The position numbers and the translations under genes were made by a program. From an uncultured Pelagibacteraceae bacterium (lineage in GTDB: Bacteria; Pseudomonadota; Alphaproteobacteria; Pelagibacterales; Pelagibacteraceae), in assembly GCA_902580505.1 (NCBI GenBank), contig CACHLB010000005.1, forward strand, positions 1 through 64,000: a DNA stretch of 64,000 nt, written 5' to 3'. This document shows, piece after piece, positions 48,321-56,906 of the stretch. The stretch's first letter is position 1. Each line of letters begins with the position of its first letter. The notes under the pieces are model-generated. The model ran no database searches. It was not told the origin of the DNA and saw nothing but the letters and a program-made list of their open reading frames with translations.

Positions 48321-49406
48321 ATGTCTTTTAATACATTTGGAAAATTTTTTCGATTTACTACATGGGGTGAATCTCATGGTCCAGCCATAGGATGTGTTGT
48401 TGATGGTTGTCCTCCAAATATTAAGCTTAATATCAAAGACATTCAGTTAGAATTAAATAAAAGAAAGCCTGGCCAGTCTAAATTCACAACCCAAAGAAAA
48501 GAGGATGATAAAGTAGAAATTTTATCAGGAACATTTGAGGGCAGAACAACTGGTACACCTATCTCAATGATTATCTTCAATAAAGATATGCGTTCTAGGG
48601 ATTATAAAAATATTAAAGATAAATTTAGGCCTGGTCATGCTGATTATACATATTTTAAAAAGTATGGAATTAGAGATTATAGAGGTGGAGGCAGACAATC
48701 AGCGAGAGAGACTGCTTCAAGAGTGGCAGCAGGGGCAATAGCAAAACAAGTTTTGCAAAATATTATTGGGAAAAAGTACAGTGTAATTGGAGCCGTAACA
48801 CAATTAGGAATACTAGGATGTGACACAGAAAAATGGAATGACAGTTTCATCACAAAAAACCCTTTATTTTGTCCTGATAAAACAGTTTTAAAATTATGGG
48901 AAAAATATTTACTTGGGATAAGAAAAGCTGGCTCATCATGTGGGGCTATTATTGAAGTAAGAGCAAGAGGTGTTCCTGTCGGATTAGGAGCTCCAATTTA
49001 TTCGAAATTAGATATGGATTTAGCTTCAGCAATGATGAGTATTAACGCAGTAAAAGGGGTAAACATAGGATCAGGAATGAACTCTGCTCAACTTTCTGGT
49101 GAACAAAATTCTGATGAAATGTCCCAAACAGGAAAGAAAACAAAATTTAAATCGAATAATGCTGGAGGAATTCTTGGAGGTATTTCTAGTGGTCAAGAAA
49201 TAATAGTTTCTTTTGCAGTAAAACCAACTTCATCAATTCTTTCTCAAAGAAAAACAATTAATAAATTTGGAAAAAATACTTCAATTTCAGTCACAGGAAG
49301 ACATGATCCATGTGTAGGTATTAGAGCAGTGCCTATTGGCGAAGCAATGATGCATTGTGTAATTCTTGATCACTACTTAATGAATAAAGCTCAATGTGGC
49401 AATTAA
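48321..49406 (+). CDS. aroC: Chorismate synthase
   Basis: 361 aa. It removes phosphate from EPSP to make chorismate using reduced FMN. Family landmarks: [25 protein letters not shown] near the N-terminus, [45 protein letters not shown] and [16 protein letters not shown], then [17 protein letters not shown] at the C-terminus. The enzyme is complete. Convergent with dxs, overlapping by 4 bp. Confidence 0.97.
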   Translation: MSFNTFGKFFRFTTWGESHGPAIGCVVDGCPPNIKLNIKDIQLELNKRKPGQSKFTTQRKEDDKVEILSGTFEGRTTGTPISMIIFNKDMRSRDYKNIKDKFRPGHADYTYFKKYGIRDYRGGGRQSARETASRVAAGAIAKQVLQNIIGKKYSVIGAVTQLGILGCDTEKWNDSFITKNPLFCPDKTVLKLWEKYLLGIRKAGSSCGAIIEVRARGVPVGLGAPIYSKLDMDLASAMMSINAVKGVNIGSGMNSAQLSGEQNSDEMSQTGKKTKFKSNNAGGILGGISSGQEIIVSFAVKPTSSILSQRKTINKFGKNTSISVTGRHDPCVGIRAVPIGEAMMHCVILDHYLMNKAQCGN

Positions 49407-51313
49407 TTAGTTTTTTTAATTAAAACTTTAGAATTTAGAGTTTCTAAAACCTTCGCTTCAATAGATTTAGCATCTAGACCAGCTTCTTTATACATTTCTT
49501 CTGGTTTATCTTGGTCTAAAAATTTATCAGGCAAAATCATTGATCTAAATTTTATATTATTATCTAATAAATTCTTTTCATTTAAGAAATGATTTACATG
49601 AGCTCCAAAACCTCCTATAGAGCCTTCTTCCAACGTAATTAGCACTTCATGATTTGTTGCAACTTGCCACATAAGATTTTCATCCAGAGGTTTTGCAAAT
49701 CTAGCATCTATTATTGTTGGATTAATTCCCATTTTTTTTAAACTTTCTTCAGCCAATAAACATTCTTTTAATCTGTTACCAAAACTTACTAAGGCAACTT
49801 TCTTACCTTCTCTTATAACTCTTCCTTTTCCAATATCTATTTTTTCGTTGATATCAGGTAATTCTAAACCTGCTCCATTTCCTCTTGGATATCTAAATGC
49901 ACATGGTTGATTATTAATATCTACTGACGTATTGACCATTCTTACTAATTCTGCTTCATCACTTGCTGCCATAACAATAAAATTTGGTAAAGTTGATAAA
50001 TATGTAATATCAAAAGCACCTGCATGAGTGGCTCCATCGGCACCAACTAAACCAGCTCTATCAATTGCAAATCTTACTGGTAAACTTTGAATTGCAACAT
50101 CATGAACTACTTGATCATAAGCTCTTTGTAGAAATGTTGAATAAATTGCTGCATAAGGCTTATAACCCTCTGTTGCTAAACCTGCAGCAAAAGTAACGGC
50201 ATGTTGCTCGGCAATTCCAACATCAAAAGTTCTATCTGGGAAAACTTTACTAAATGCGTCCATTCCTGTCCCGGACGGCATAGCTGCGGTTATACCTACA
50301 ATTTTACTATCTTTCTTTGCATGCTCTATTAATGCATTTGCAAATACCTTTGTAAAAGCAGGAGCTTTGGTTTTTGATTTTTGTTGTACTCCAGTTTGAA
50401 CATCAAATTTTGTAACTCCATGATATTTATCATCTGATTTTTCAGCAAAACTATATCCTTTACCTTTTTGAGTTTTTATATGAATTAGTATTGGACTATT
50501 ATGATTGCTTTCTTTTGCATTTTTTAAAATTGGCAATAGTACATCTAAATCATGACCATCAATTGGACCAACATAATAAAAACCTAATGAATTAAATAAT
50601 GTACCGCCTGTGACAGCTGATCTCAAAAAATCTTCAGCCTTTCCAGCCTTTTTACTAAATCTTTTTGAAAATGATGAAATAATCATTTTAATTGTTTCTC
50701 TGAAACTAAAATAAATCTTACCTGAAAAAATTTTAGCAAGATAAGATTTCATTGCACCAACTGGTTTTGCAATTGACATATCATTGTCATTCAAAATTAC
50801 GATCATTTTTGTTTTTGAGTCTCCAGCATTATTCATAGCTTCATATGCCATTCCTGCGCTCATGGCACCGTCACCAATAACTGCTATAACCTGATCTGAT
50901 TTATTTGATAATTTATTTGCTGTTGCAATGCCAAGTCCGGCAGAAATAGAAGTAGAACTGTGAGCTGCACCAAAGGGGTCAAATTCACTTTCTGATCGCT
51001 TTGTAAAACCAGATAGTCCACTTCCTTGTCGTAAAGTTCGTATTTTATCTTTTCTTCCTGTTAAAATTTTATGAGGGTATGATTGATGGCCAACATCCCA
51101 TATCAATTTGTCCTTTGGGGTGTCAAAAACATGGTGAAGTGCTACTGTTAATTCTACAACACCTAGGCCCGCACCTAGATGACCACCTGTTTTTGAAACA
51201 GCATCAATCATTTCGTTTCTTACTTCTTCTGATAGAACTTTCAATTCTTCGTTATTGAGTTTTTTTATATCTGAAGGAAAATTAATATTATTTAAATATT
51301 TATAATTTTGCAT
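49403..51313 (-). CDS. dxs: 1-deoxy-D-xylulose-5-phosphate synthase
   Basis: 636 aa. ThDP enzyme joining pyruvate and glyceraldehyde 3-phosphate, first step of the MEP isoprenoid pathway. Landmarks: [37 protein letters not shown], the ThDP motif [15 protein letters not shown]...[37 protein letters not shown] and [17 protein letters not shown]. It starts immediately after ispA on the same strand, forming xseB-ispA-dxs. Confidence 0.97.
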   Translation of the reverse strand: MQNYKYLNNINFPSDIKKLNNEELKVLSEEVRNEMIDAVSKTGGHLGAGLGVVELTVALHHVFDTPKDKLIWDVGHQSYPHKILTGRKDKIRTLRQGSGLSGFTKRSESEFDPFGAAHSSTSISAGLGIATANKLSNKSDQVIAVIGDGAMSAGMAYEAMNNAGDSKTKMIVILNDNDMSIAKPVGAMKSYLAKIFSGKIYFSFRETIKMIISSFSKRFSKKAGKAEDFLRSAVTGGTLFNSLGFYYVGPIDGHDLDVLLPILKNAKESNHNSPILIHIKTQKGKGYSFAEKSDDKYHGVTKFDVQTGVQQKSKTKAPAFTKVFANALIEHAKKDSKIVGITAAMPSGTGMDAFSKVFPDRTFDVGIAEQHAVTFAAGLATEGYKPYAAIYSTFLQRAYDQVVHDVAIQSLPVRFAIDRAGLVGADGATHAGAFDITYLSTLPNFIVMAASDEAELVRMVNTSVDINNQPCAFRYPRGNGAGLELPDINEKIDIGKGRVIREGKKVALVSFGNRLKECLLAEESLKKMGINPTIIDARFAKPLDENLMWQVATNHEVLITLEEGSIGGFGAHVNHFLNEKNLLDNNIKFRSMILPDKFLDQDKPEEMYKEAGLDAKSIEAKVLETLNSKVLIKKTN

Positions 51314-52183
51314 TTATTTATTTCTACTTAATATAAATTCAATTGTCTCTTTTAAATCACTAGCATTATTTCCATAGCTAACTAAACTATTAAATATTTC
51401 TTTTTTCAGTTTTGAAGCATATTTAATAGCATTTTTATATCCTAGTAAACTTATTAATGTTGCTTTTCCCCTTTTTGAATCTTTATTTGTTTTTTTTCCT
51501 GCGGTTTTTGATGTACTGCTATAATCAATTAAATCATCTGCAATTTGAAAAAGTAAACCAATTTTTTCACCAATAATTGAGAATTTTTTTATTTGATCTT
51601 TTTTATTTGTCAAAATAACTGGAGACAAACAGCTGAATGAAAATAATTTTCCAGTCTTTTTAATTTCCATATCTATAACTTTTTGTTTAGAAACTTTTTT
51701 TCTTTCATAATTTAAATCCAAAAATTGACCTCCAGCTATTCCTTGGTGTCCTGACGATTGAGATATTAGATTTATTAGGGATATTTTTTTATTGTTATTT
51801 ATATTGAACTTTGGATCAGATAAAATTTCAAAAGCTAATGTCAAAAGGGAGTTTCCAGCTAAAACTGCTGTTGATTCTCCAAATTTTTTATGTGTAGTTA
51901 GTTTACCTCTTCTAATATCATCATCATCCATACACGGTAAATCGTCATGTATTAGTGAATAAGCGTGTATACATTCAACAGCTGAACTTAAATATAAAAG
52001 ATATTTTTTTTCTACATTAAAAATTTTTCCAACATCAAAAATAAGTTTAGATCTTATTTTTTTTCCTCCAGGAAATAAACCATATTTAATAGGTATAATT
52101 AGATCTGTTTTTTTTTGTTTTGCTAAGTAATTTTTTAAAAATTTATTTACTTCATTAACAGTTTTAACTAATTTTTTTTTCAT
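51314..52183 (-). CDS. ispA: Farnesyl (short-chain polyprenyl) diphosphate synthase
   Basis: 289 aa. Chain-length motif IHDDLPCMDDDDIRRGK (first Asp-rich motif with the two-residue insertion typical of bacterial FPP synthases) and the second motif QIADDLIDYSS. GGKKIRSKLI and GGQFLDLNYE are also present. It condenses IPP with DMAPP and GPP. It overlaps xseB by 20 bp and abuts dxs. Very Lys/Asn-rich at its ends. Confidence 0.93.
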   Translation of the reverse strand: MKKKLVKTVNEVNKFLKNYLAKQKKTDLIIPIKYGLFPGGKKIRSKLIFDVGKIFNVEKKYLLYLSSAVECIHAYSLIHDDLPCMDDDDIRRGKLTTHKKFGESTAVLAGNSLLTLAFEILSDPKFNINNNKKISLINLISQSSGHQGIAGGQFLDLNYERKKVSKQKVIDMEIKKTGKLFSFSCLSPVILTNKKDQIKKFSIIGEKIGLLFQIADDLIDYSSTSKTAGKKTNKDSKRGKATLISLLGYKNAIKYASKLKKEIFNSLVSYGNNASDLKETIEFILSRNK

Positions 52184-52418
52184 TTTTTTTTGAGGTTAAT
52201 TCTTCTATTTTTAGCTTGGTACTTTCAGATATATTTTTTGAGTCCATTTGAAATTTTTTTTCTATTATATTGTTTAATTTTATTAAATATTGATAATCTT
52301 CAATGGATTCTTCCAAATTTTTTTTATTTTCTAATTTTTGAATTAAGCGATCTGCTATATCTGTGAGTTCACTCAAAGATTTTAATTCAATATCATCTGG
52401 CAAAATTTTTTCATTCAT
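52164..52418 (-). CDS. xseB: Exodeoxyribonuclease VII small subunit
   Basis: 84 aa. The XseB core (about 13-65) is readable as SLSELTDIADRLIQKLENKK, LEESIEDYQYLIKL and a following helix. The C-terminal 20 residues are polar and diverged. XseB with XseA degrades single-stranded DNA to oligonucleotides; xseA is not in this window. The xseB-ispA-dxs order is common in proteobacteria and supports the call. The ATG lies in the left arm of a palindrome shared with the divergent tsaC start. Confidence 0.82.
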   Translation of the reverse strand: MNEKILPDDIELKSLSELTDIADRLIQKLENKKNLEESIEDYQYLIKLNNIIEKKFQMDSKNISESTKLKIEELTSKKNEKKIS

Positions 52419-52441
52419 ATAATAGTTTGTAATATTATATG
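52416..52441. promoter_or_regulatory. Palindromic shared promoter between xseB and tsaC
   Basis: CATATAATA (52416-52424) and TATTATATG (52433-52441) are perfect 9-bp inverted arms around an 8-base centre. The outer trinucleotides are the two divergent start codons. Each arm holds a TATAAT reading toward the opposite gene. The 20-bp gap cannot hold a full promoter for either gene, so -35 regions would lie in coding DNA and leaders would be under about 10 bases. Confidence 0.5.
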
Positions 52442-53374
52442 AAAATTAATGATTCAAATATTAAAAAAGCGGTAAAATATTTAAATAATAACGAATGTAT
52501 TGGAATACCTACAGAAACTGTCTATGGATTAGCTGCTAATGCTTATTCTGATAAAGGCACTAAAAAAATATTTAAATTAAAAGGAAGACCTTCTGATAAC
52601 CCCTTAATAGTTCATTATTATAATATTAAAGATTTGGAAAAAGATTGTGAGACAAATACTTTGTTTTATAAACTTTATAATTCATTATGTCCTGGACCAA
52701 TTACCTTTATATTAAAACTAAAAAATAAAAGCAAAATTTCAAAAAACGTTACCAATAACAGAAAAACGTTAGGTGTAAGATTTCCAAGTCACCGAACCGC
52801 TAGAATATTATTAAAATCTTTAAAATATCCTTTAGCAGCACCAAGCGCAAATATTTCTGAAGGGATAAGTCCAGTGACAAAGGATGATGTATATGATGAA
52901 TTTGGAGAAAAAATTAAATTTATTCTAGAAGGTGGAAGGTCAAAAGTTGGAGTTGAGTCTACGATAATAAGTTTAGTAAAAAAACCCCAAATTTTAAGAT
53001 TGGGCGGTTTAGATATTTCTATATTAAAAAAAAAATTAAAAATAAATTTAAAAACTAAATTGCATGGTAAAAACAATATAAATTCTCCAGGAAGAAGGAG
53101 AGTTCATTATTCACCAGGTATACCTATTAGATTAAACGCAGTTAAAATAAAAAAAGATGAGGCTTTTATCCTAATCAAGAAGAAAAAAGAAAGTAATAAG
53201 AATTATTTTTATTTGAGTAAGACAAATAATCTAATGGAGAGTGGTAAAAATTTGTATAAAACATTAAGAAAAATTAAGAAGCTAGGTTACAAAAAAATAG
53301 CTGTGCAAAGAATACCAAACCGAAACTTTGGATTAGTGATTAACGATAGACTTCTTAGAGCATCAAAAAAATGA
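52439..53374 (+). CDS. tsaC: Threonylcarbamoyl-AMP synthase (Sua5 type)
   Basis: 311 aa. It makes threonylcarbamoyl-AMP from threonine, bicarbonate and ATP for t6A37 of tRNAs reading ANN codons. The YrdC domain shows IGIPTETVYGLAANAYSD, IFKLKGRPSDNPLIVHY, PGPITFILKLK, GVRFPSHRTARILLK, LAAPSANISEGISPV, VGVESTIISL and LRLGGLD. After it comes a C-terminal Sua5 domain of roughly 110 residues, starting SPGRRRVHYSPGIPI, so this is the long Sua5 form. The end overlaps the ABC ATPase gene as ATGA. Confidence 0.93.
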   Translation: MKINDSNIKKAVKYLNNNECIGIPTETVYGLAANAYSDKGTKKIFKLKGRPSDNPLIVHYYNIKDLEKDCETNTLFYKLYNSLCPGPITFILKLKNKSKISKNVTNNRKTLGVRFPSHRTARILLKSLKYPLAAPSANISEGISPVTKDDVYDEFGEKIKFILEGGRSKVGVESTIISLVKKPQILRLGGLDISILKKKLKINLKTKLHGKNNINSPGRRRVHYSPGIPIRLNAVKIKKDEAFILIKKKKESNKNYFYLSKTNNLMESGKNLYKTLRKIKKLGYKKIAVQRIPNRNFGLVINDRLLRASKK

Positions 53375-54108
53375 AAAATTTAGTCGAAGTAAAAAATATT
53401 AAAAAAAATTATGGAAAGAATAAGGCTGTAAAAGGTATAAGCTTCAACATAAAAGAAGACGAAATTTTAGGCCTATTAGGTCCAAATGGCTCAGGCAAAA
53501 CAACCACCATTGGTATGTTATTAGGACTTTTAAAACCAACTAGTGGAGAAATTTTGATAAATGGTCAAAAATTGGAGGGAAATAGAATTGAAATCTTGGA
53601 ACAAATAAACTTCATATCTCCATATATTGAATTACCAAAAAAACTTACAGTTAAACAAAATCTAACCGTTTATGGAAAATTATATAAAATAAATAATATT
53701 AATGAGAGGATTGAATTTTTATCAGAAAAATTAAGATTGGAAGGATTGCTTAATAGCATTACAGGTGAATTATCATCTGGACAAAAAAATAGAGTTAGTT
53801 TGGCAAAAGCATTAATCAATGAACCAAAAGTATTGCTATTAGATGAACCAACCGCATCATTAGATCCAGAAGTAGGTGATTTCGTTAGGTCTTTTTTGGA
53901 AGATTATAAAAAAGAAAAAAAAATATCTATACTTCTTGCCTCTCATAATATGAATGAAGTCACTAGACTTTGTAAGTCAATTCTAATGATGAAAGATGGA
54001 ATTATAATCGATAAAGGAAATCCTAAAGAATTAATCAATAAACATGGCAGAAAAAACCTTGAAGAAGTTTTTTTAAAATTATCTAGGAGCAAAAATGAGC
54101 TTAACTAG
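53371..54108 (+). CDS. ABC-2 type exporter ATPase
   Basis: 245 aa. Walker A GPNGSGKT (37-44), signature LSSGQKNRVSLAKAL, Walker B VLLLDEPTASLDPEVGD and switch histidine in LLASHNMNEVTRL. It resembles DrrA/CcmA-like ATPases of ABC-2 exporters and is followed by its permease with a 14-bp overlap. Substrate unknown: drug, lipid or polysaccharide export are all possible. Confidence 0.9.
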   Translation: MKNLVEVKNIKKNYGKNKAVKGISFNIKEDEILGLLGPNGSGKTTTIGMLLGLLKPTSGEILINGQKLEGNRIEILEQINFISPYIELPKKLTVKQNLTVYGKLYKINNINERIEFLSEKLRLEGLLNSITGELSSGQKNRVSLAKALINEPKVLLLDEPTASLDPEVGDFVRSFLEDYKKEKKISILLASHNMNEVTRLCKSILMMKDGIIIDKGNPKELINKHGRKNLEEVFLKLSRSKNELN

Positions 54109-54886
54109 AATGTATGGTCTTTTTTTAAGACATTTTTATTTAATTACCAGATCTTTCCCAAGGGTTTTGGATCTTGTTTATTGGCCGACTATTCAAATTA
54201 CATTATGGGGATTCATCTCAAATTTTTTTGCTACACATACAACATATTATAATAATGCAGTTGGAGTTATATTAACTTGCGCAATCCTTTATGATTTTCT
54301 TTTTAGAACTAGTATTGGATTTAATATGCTATTTCTTGAGGAAATTTGGAGTAGGAACTTTACAAATTTATTTATTGCCCCAATGAAAATTGGTGAAATA
54401 TTAACTTCACTTGTTGCTACTGCTTTAATAAGAGCTCTTATAGGTTTAATACCAGCAGTACTTTTAACTTCTCCATTATTCGGTATTTCTATTTTGGATT
54501 TAGGAATATTTTTATTTTTTTTATTTTTGAGCCTATATTTATTTGGAATAACACTTGGTATCCTGGTATCGGCTGGTTTATTGAGATATGGGCCCTCTTT
54601 TGAAAATATAGCATGGTCTACAATGTTTTTATTAGCTCCATTTGGATGCATTTATTATCCAATTGAAATATTGCCAGAAGTGTTTCAGAAAATAGCTTAC
54701 TTATTACCGTTGGTATATATTTTTGAAGAGGCAAGAAATATTTTGATTAATCAAACTGTAGATATTCAAAATATCTATTATGCATTCTTGTGGAATGGGG
54801 TTTACTTTGTATTATCGATTGTATTATTCTATTATTCATTCAATGTCGCAAAAAATAAAGGGACGCTTATTAATATGGGCGAATAG
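54095..54886 (+). CDS. ABC-2 type exporter permease
   Basis: 263 aa with about six membrane helices. The ABC-2 pattern appears in LILTCAILYDFLFRTSIGFNMLFLEEIWSRNFTNLFIAP and, later, LAPFGCIYYPIEILPEVFQKIAYLLPLVYIFEEARN. It forms the channel for the ATPase encoded just upstream. The stop codon (54884-54886) directly abuts the CCA end of the opposing tRNA-Arg, leaving no room for a terminator. Confidence 0.87.
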   Translation: MSLTRMYGLFLRHFYLITRSFPRVLDLVYWPTIQITLWGFISNFFATHTTYYNNAVGVILTCAILYDFLFRTSIGFNMLFLEEIWSRNFTNLFIAPMKIGEILTSLVATALIRALIGLIPAVLLTSPLFGISILDLGIFLFFLFLSLYLFGITLGILVSAGLLRYGPSFENIAWSTMFLLAPFGCIYYPIEILPEVFQKIAYLLPLVYIFEEARNILINQTVDIQNIYYAFLWNGVYFVLSIVLFYYSFNVAKNKGTLINMGE

Positions 54887-54963
54887 TGGTGCGCCCGCAA
54901 GGAGTCGAACCCTGAACCTCCAGAGCCGAAATCTGGCGCTCTATCCAGTTGAGCTACGAACGC
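54887..54963 (-). tRNA. tRNA-Arg (UCG anticodon)
   Basis: 77 nt with an encoded CCA (complement of 54887-54889). Acceptor GCGTTCG/CGGGCGC with G-T pairs, D-arm GCTCAACTGGATAGAGC, anticodon arm CCAGA-TTTCGGC-TCTGG giving anticodon TCG, T-arm CAGGG-TTCGACT-CCTTG. It is transcribed against the ABC permease gene, whose last base is its neighbour. Confidence 0.95.
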
Positions 54964-54986
54964 ATACTAGTTTAATATAATAATTT

Positions 54987-55967
54987 ATGAAAAATATCAT
55001 TAATATTATTGTTAAAGAAGGCGATAATAACAAGAGAGTAGACATGATATTAGCAAATCATGACAAAAGCTTAAGCAGAACTAGAGTAAAAAATTTAATA
55101 CTAGATAGTAAATTAAAAATTAATGAGAGAATAATCAAAGATCCTTCGATTAAGACTAAAATAAATGACAAAATTGAACTCGAAATTATTGAACCTAAGA
55201 AACAAAGCTTAAAACCATACGATTTTAAATTAAATATAATTTATGAAGATGAAGACTTAATCGTAATTGACAAACCTTCTGGAATTTCAATGCATCCTGG
55301 TGCTGGTAATTATGATAATACGATAGTTAACGCATTAATGAATTATGATAGTAAAAATTTATCTAACATAGGAGATGAGCTTAGACCTGGTATAGTTCAC
55401 AGAATTGATAAAGATACATCAGGATTAATTGTAATTGCAAAAAATAATTCAGCTCATGAAAAATTATCAATTCAATTTTCTGAACACACTATAACAAGAG
55501 TATATCAAACTTTAATATGGGGAAAATTAAGACCTCAAAAAGGAACAATTGAAACATTCATAACTAGAAGTTCAAAAAATAGACAAATGATGGAAGTGTC
55601 ATCTAGCAAAGGTAAAAAAGCAATTACACACTACGAAACTTTAGAGCTTTTTGAGAATGATAAAGTTCCAACTTTTAGTTTTATACAATGTAAATTAGAA
55701 ACTGGAAGAACTCATCAAATAAGAGTTCATATGTCATACAAAGGTAATAATATTCTTGGAGATAAAAAATATAAAAAGAAATTTAAAAAATTTAAAAACA
55801 TTGATAAAGATCTTAATAATAAAATTCTAAATCTAGATAGACAATTTTTGCATGCAAAACAGTTGGGATTTGACCATCCTAGGACAGAGGAAAGATTAGA
55901 ATTTTCTTCAAATATTCCAAACGAATTAGGTGATATCTTAAAAAAACTAAGAAAATTAAGTAAATAA
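54987..55967 (+). CDS. rluD: 23S rRNA pseudouridine synthase, RluD family
   Basis: 326 aa. An N-terminal S4 RNA-binding domain (about 14-70; RVDMILANHDKSLSRTRVKNLI) is followed by the RluA-type catalytic domain with D141 in HRIDKDTSGLIVIAKN, plus IDKPSGISMHPGAGN and GRTHQIRVHMSYKGNNILGD. Pseudouridylates helix 69-type positions of 23S rRNA in E. coli; the exact target is inferred. rpoH follows after 43 bp, a pairing common in alphaproteobacteria. Confidence 0.92.
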   Translation: MKNIINIIVKEGDNNKRVDMILANHDKSLSRTRVKNLILDSKLKINERIIKDPSIKTKINDKIELEIIEPKKQSLKPYDFKLNIIYEDEDLIVIDKPSGISMHPGAGNYDNTIVNALMNYDSKNLSNIGDELRPGIVHRIDKDTSGLIVIAKNNSAHEKLSIQFSEHTITRVYQTLIWGKLRPQKGTIETFITRSSKNRQMMEVSSSKGKKAITHYETLELFENDKVPTFSFIQCKLETGRTHQIRVHMSYKGNNILGDKKYKKKFKKFKNIDKDLNNKILNLDRQFLHAKQLGFDHPRTEERLEFSSNIPNELGDILKKLRKLSK

Positions 55968-56010
55968 AACGATTGTAAAAAAAAATTTCTCTATTACATA
56001 AATACATCCG

Positions 56011-56901
56011 ATGAGTAATAATACTTACAACTTGCCTACGCTTTCGAATGAAGGTGGTTTAGCTGCATATCTAGCTCAGATAAAAAAATTCCCTATGCTA
56101 GATGCAGAAGAAGAATATATGCTTGCTAAAAACTGGCAAACTACAGGAAATGTTAAATCAGCTGAAAAACTTGTTACAAGTCATCTAAGACTAGTTGCTA
56201 AAATAGCAATGGGTTACAAAGGTTATGGTTTGCCTCTTAATGAAATGATTTCAGAAGGTAACGTAGGTTTAATGCAAGCAGTTAAAAAATTTGAACCAGA
56301 AAAAGGTTTTAGACTTGCAACTTATGCAATGTGGTGGATTAAAGCTTCTATTCAAGAATATATTTTAAGATCATGGAGCTTAGTAAAAATTGGAACTACA
56401 ACAGCTCAGAAGAAGCTTTTTTTCAACTTAAAGAAGTTAAAAAATCAAATTGCACCTAGAACTGAGGGTGACTTACGTGATGAGCACGTGAAAGATATAG
56501 CTAACAGATTAGATGTTAGTGAACAAGAAGTAGTATCTATGAATAGAAGGCTTTCAGGAAAAGAGCAGTCTTTAAATGCACCGATTGGAGAAGACGGTGA
56601 TGAATGGCAAGATTGGATCGTCGATAATGATATGGATCAAGAACTTAAATTTGCACAAAATGAAGAAATGGAACAACGAAAAGATCTTCTTCAAGACTCT
56701 ATTAAAATTTTAAATGAAAGAGAAAAAGAAATCCTTTACTCGAGAAGATTGACAGATGATCCAATAACTTTAGAAGACTTAAGTAAGAAATTTAAAATAA
56801 GCAGAGAAAGAATAAGACAAATTGAAAATAAAGCTTTTGAAAAACTTCAAAAACATATGCTGAACTCTGCTAAATCAAAAAATTTATTACCAGCTAATTA
56901 A
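56011..56901 (+). CDS. rpoH: Heat-shock sigma factor RpoH (sigma-32)
   Basis: 296 aa. Group 3 sigma factor. Landmarks: FPMLDAEEEYMLAKNWQ in region 1.2, LVTSHLRLVAKIAMGYKGYGLPLNEMISEGNVGLMQAV in 2.1-2.2, FRLATYAMWWIKASIQEYILRSWSLVKIGTT in 2.3-2.4, AQKKLFFNLKKLK (RpoH box), and region 4.2 TLEDLSKKFKISRERIRQIE. It directs RNA polymerase to heat-shock promoters. In a genome with few sigma factors it may have wide duties, and the SpoIIE phosphatases have no other evident sigma target in this window. Confidence 0.95.
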   Translation: MSNNTYNLPTLSNEGGLAAYLAQIKKFPMLDAEEEYMLAKNWQTTGNVKSAEKLVTSHLRLVAKIAMGYKGYGLPLNEMISEGNVGLMQAVKKFEPEKGFRLATYAMWWIKASIQEYILRSWSLVKIGTTTAQKKLFFNLKKLKNQIAPRTEGDLRDEHVKDIANRLDVSEQEVVSMNRRLSGKEQSLNAPIGEDGDEWQDWIVDNDMDQELKFAQNEEMEQRKDLLQDSIKILNEREKEILYSRRLTDDPITLEDLSKKFKISRERIRQIENKAFEKLQKHMLNSAKSKNLLPAN

Positions 56902-56906
56902 GATTA

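Noticed and set aside
54780-54980. Plus-strand open frame over the permease end and tRNA-Arg
   Set aside because: It reads antisense through tRNA-Arg and gives the kind of false peptide often seen over tRNA genes; no start signal or homology.
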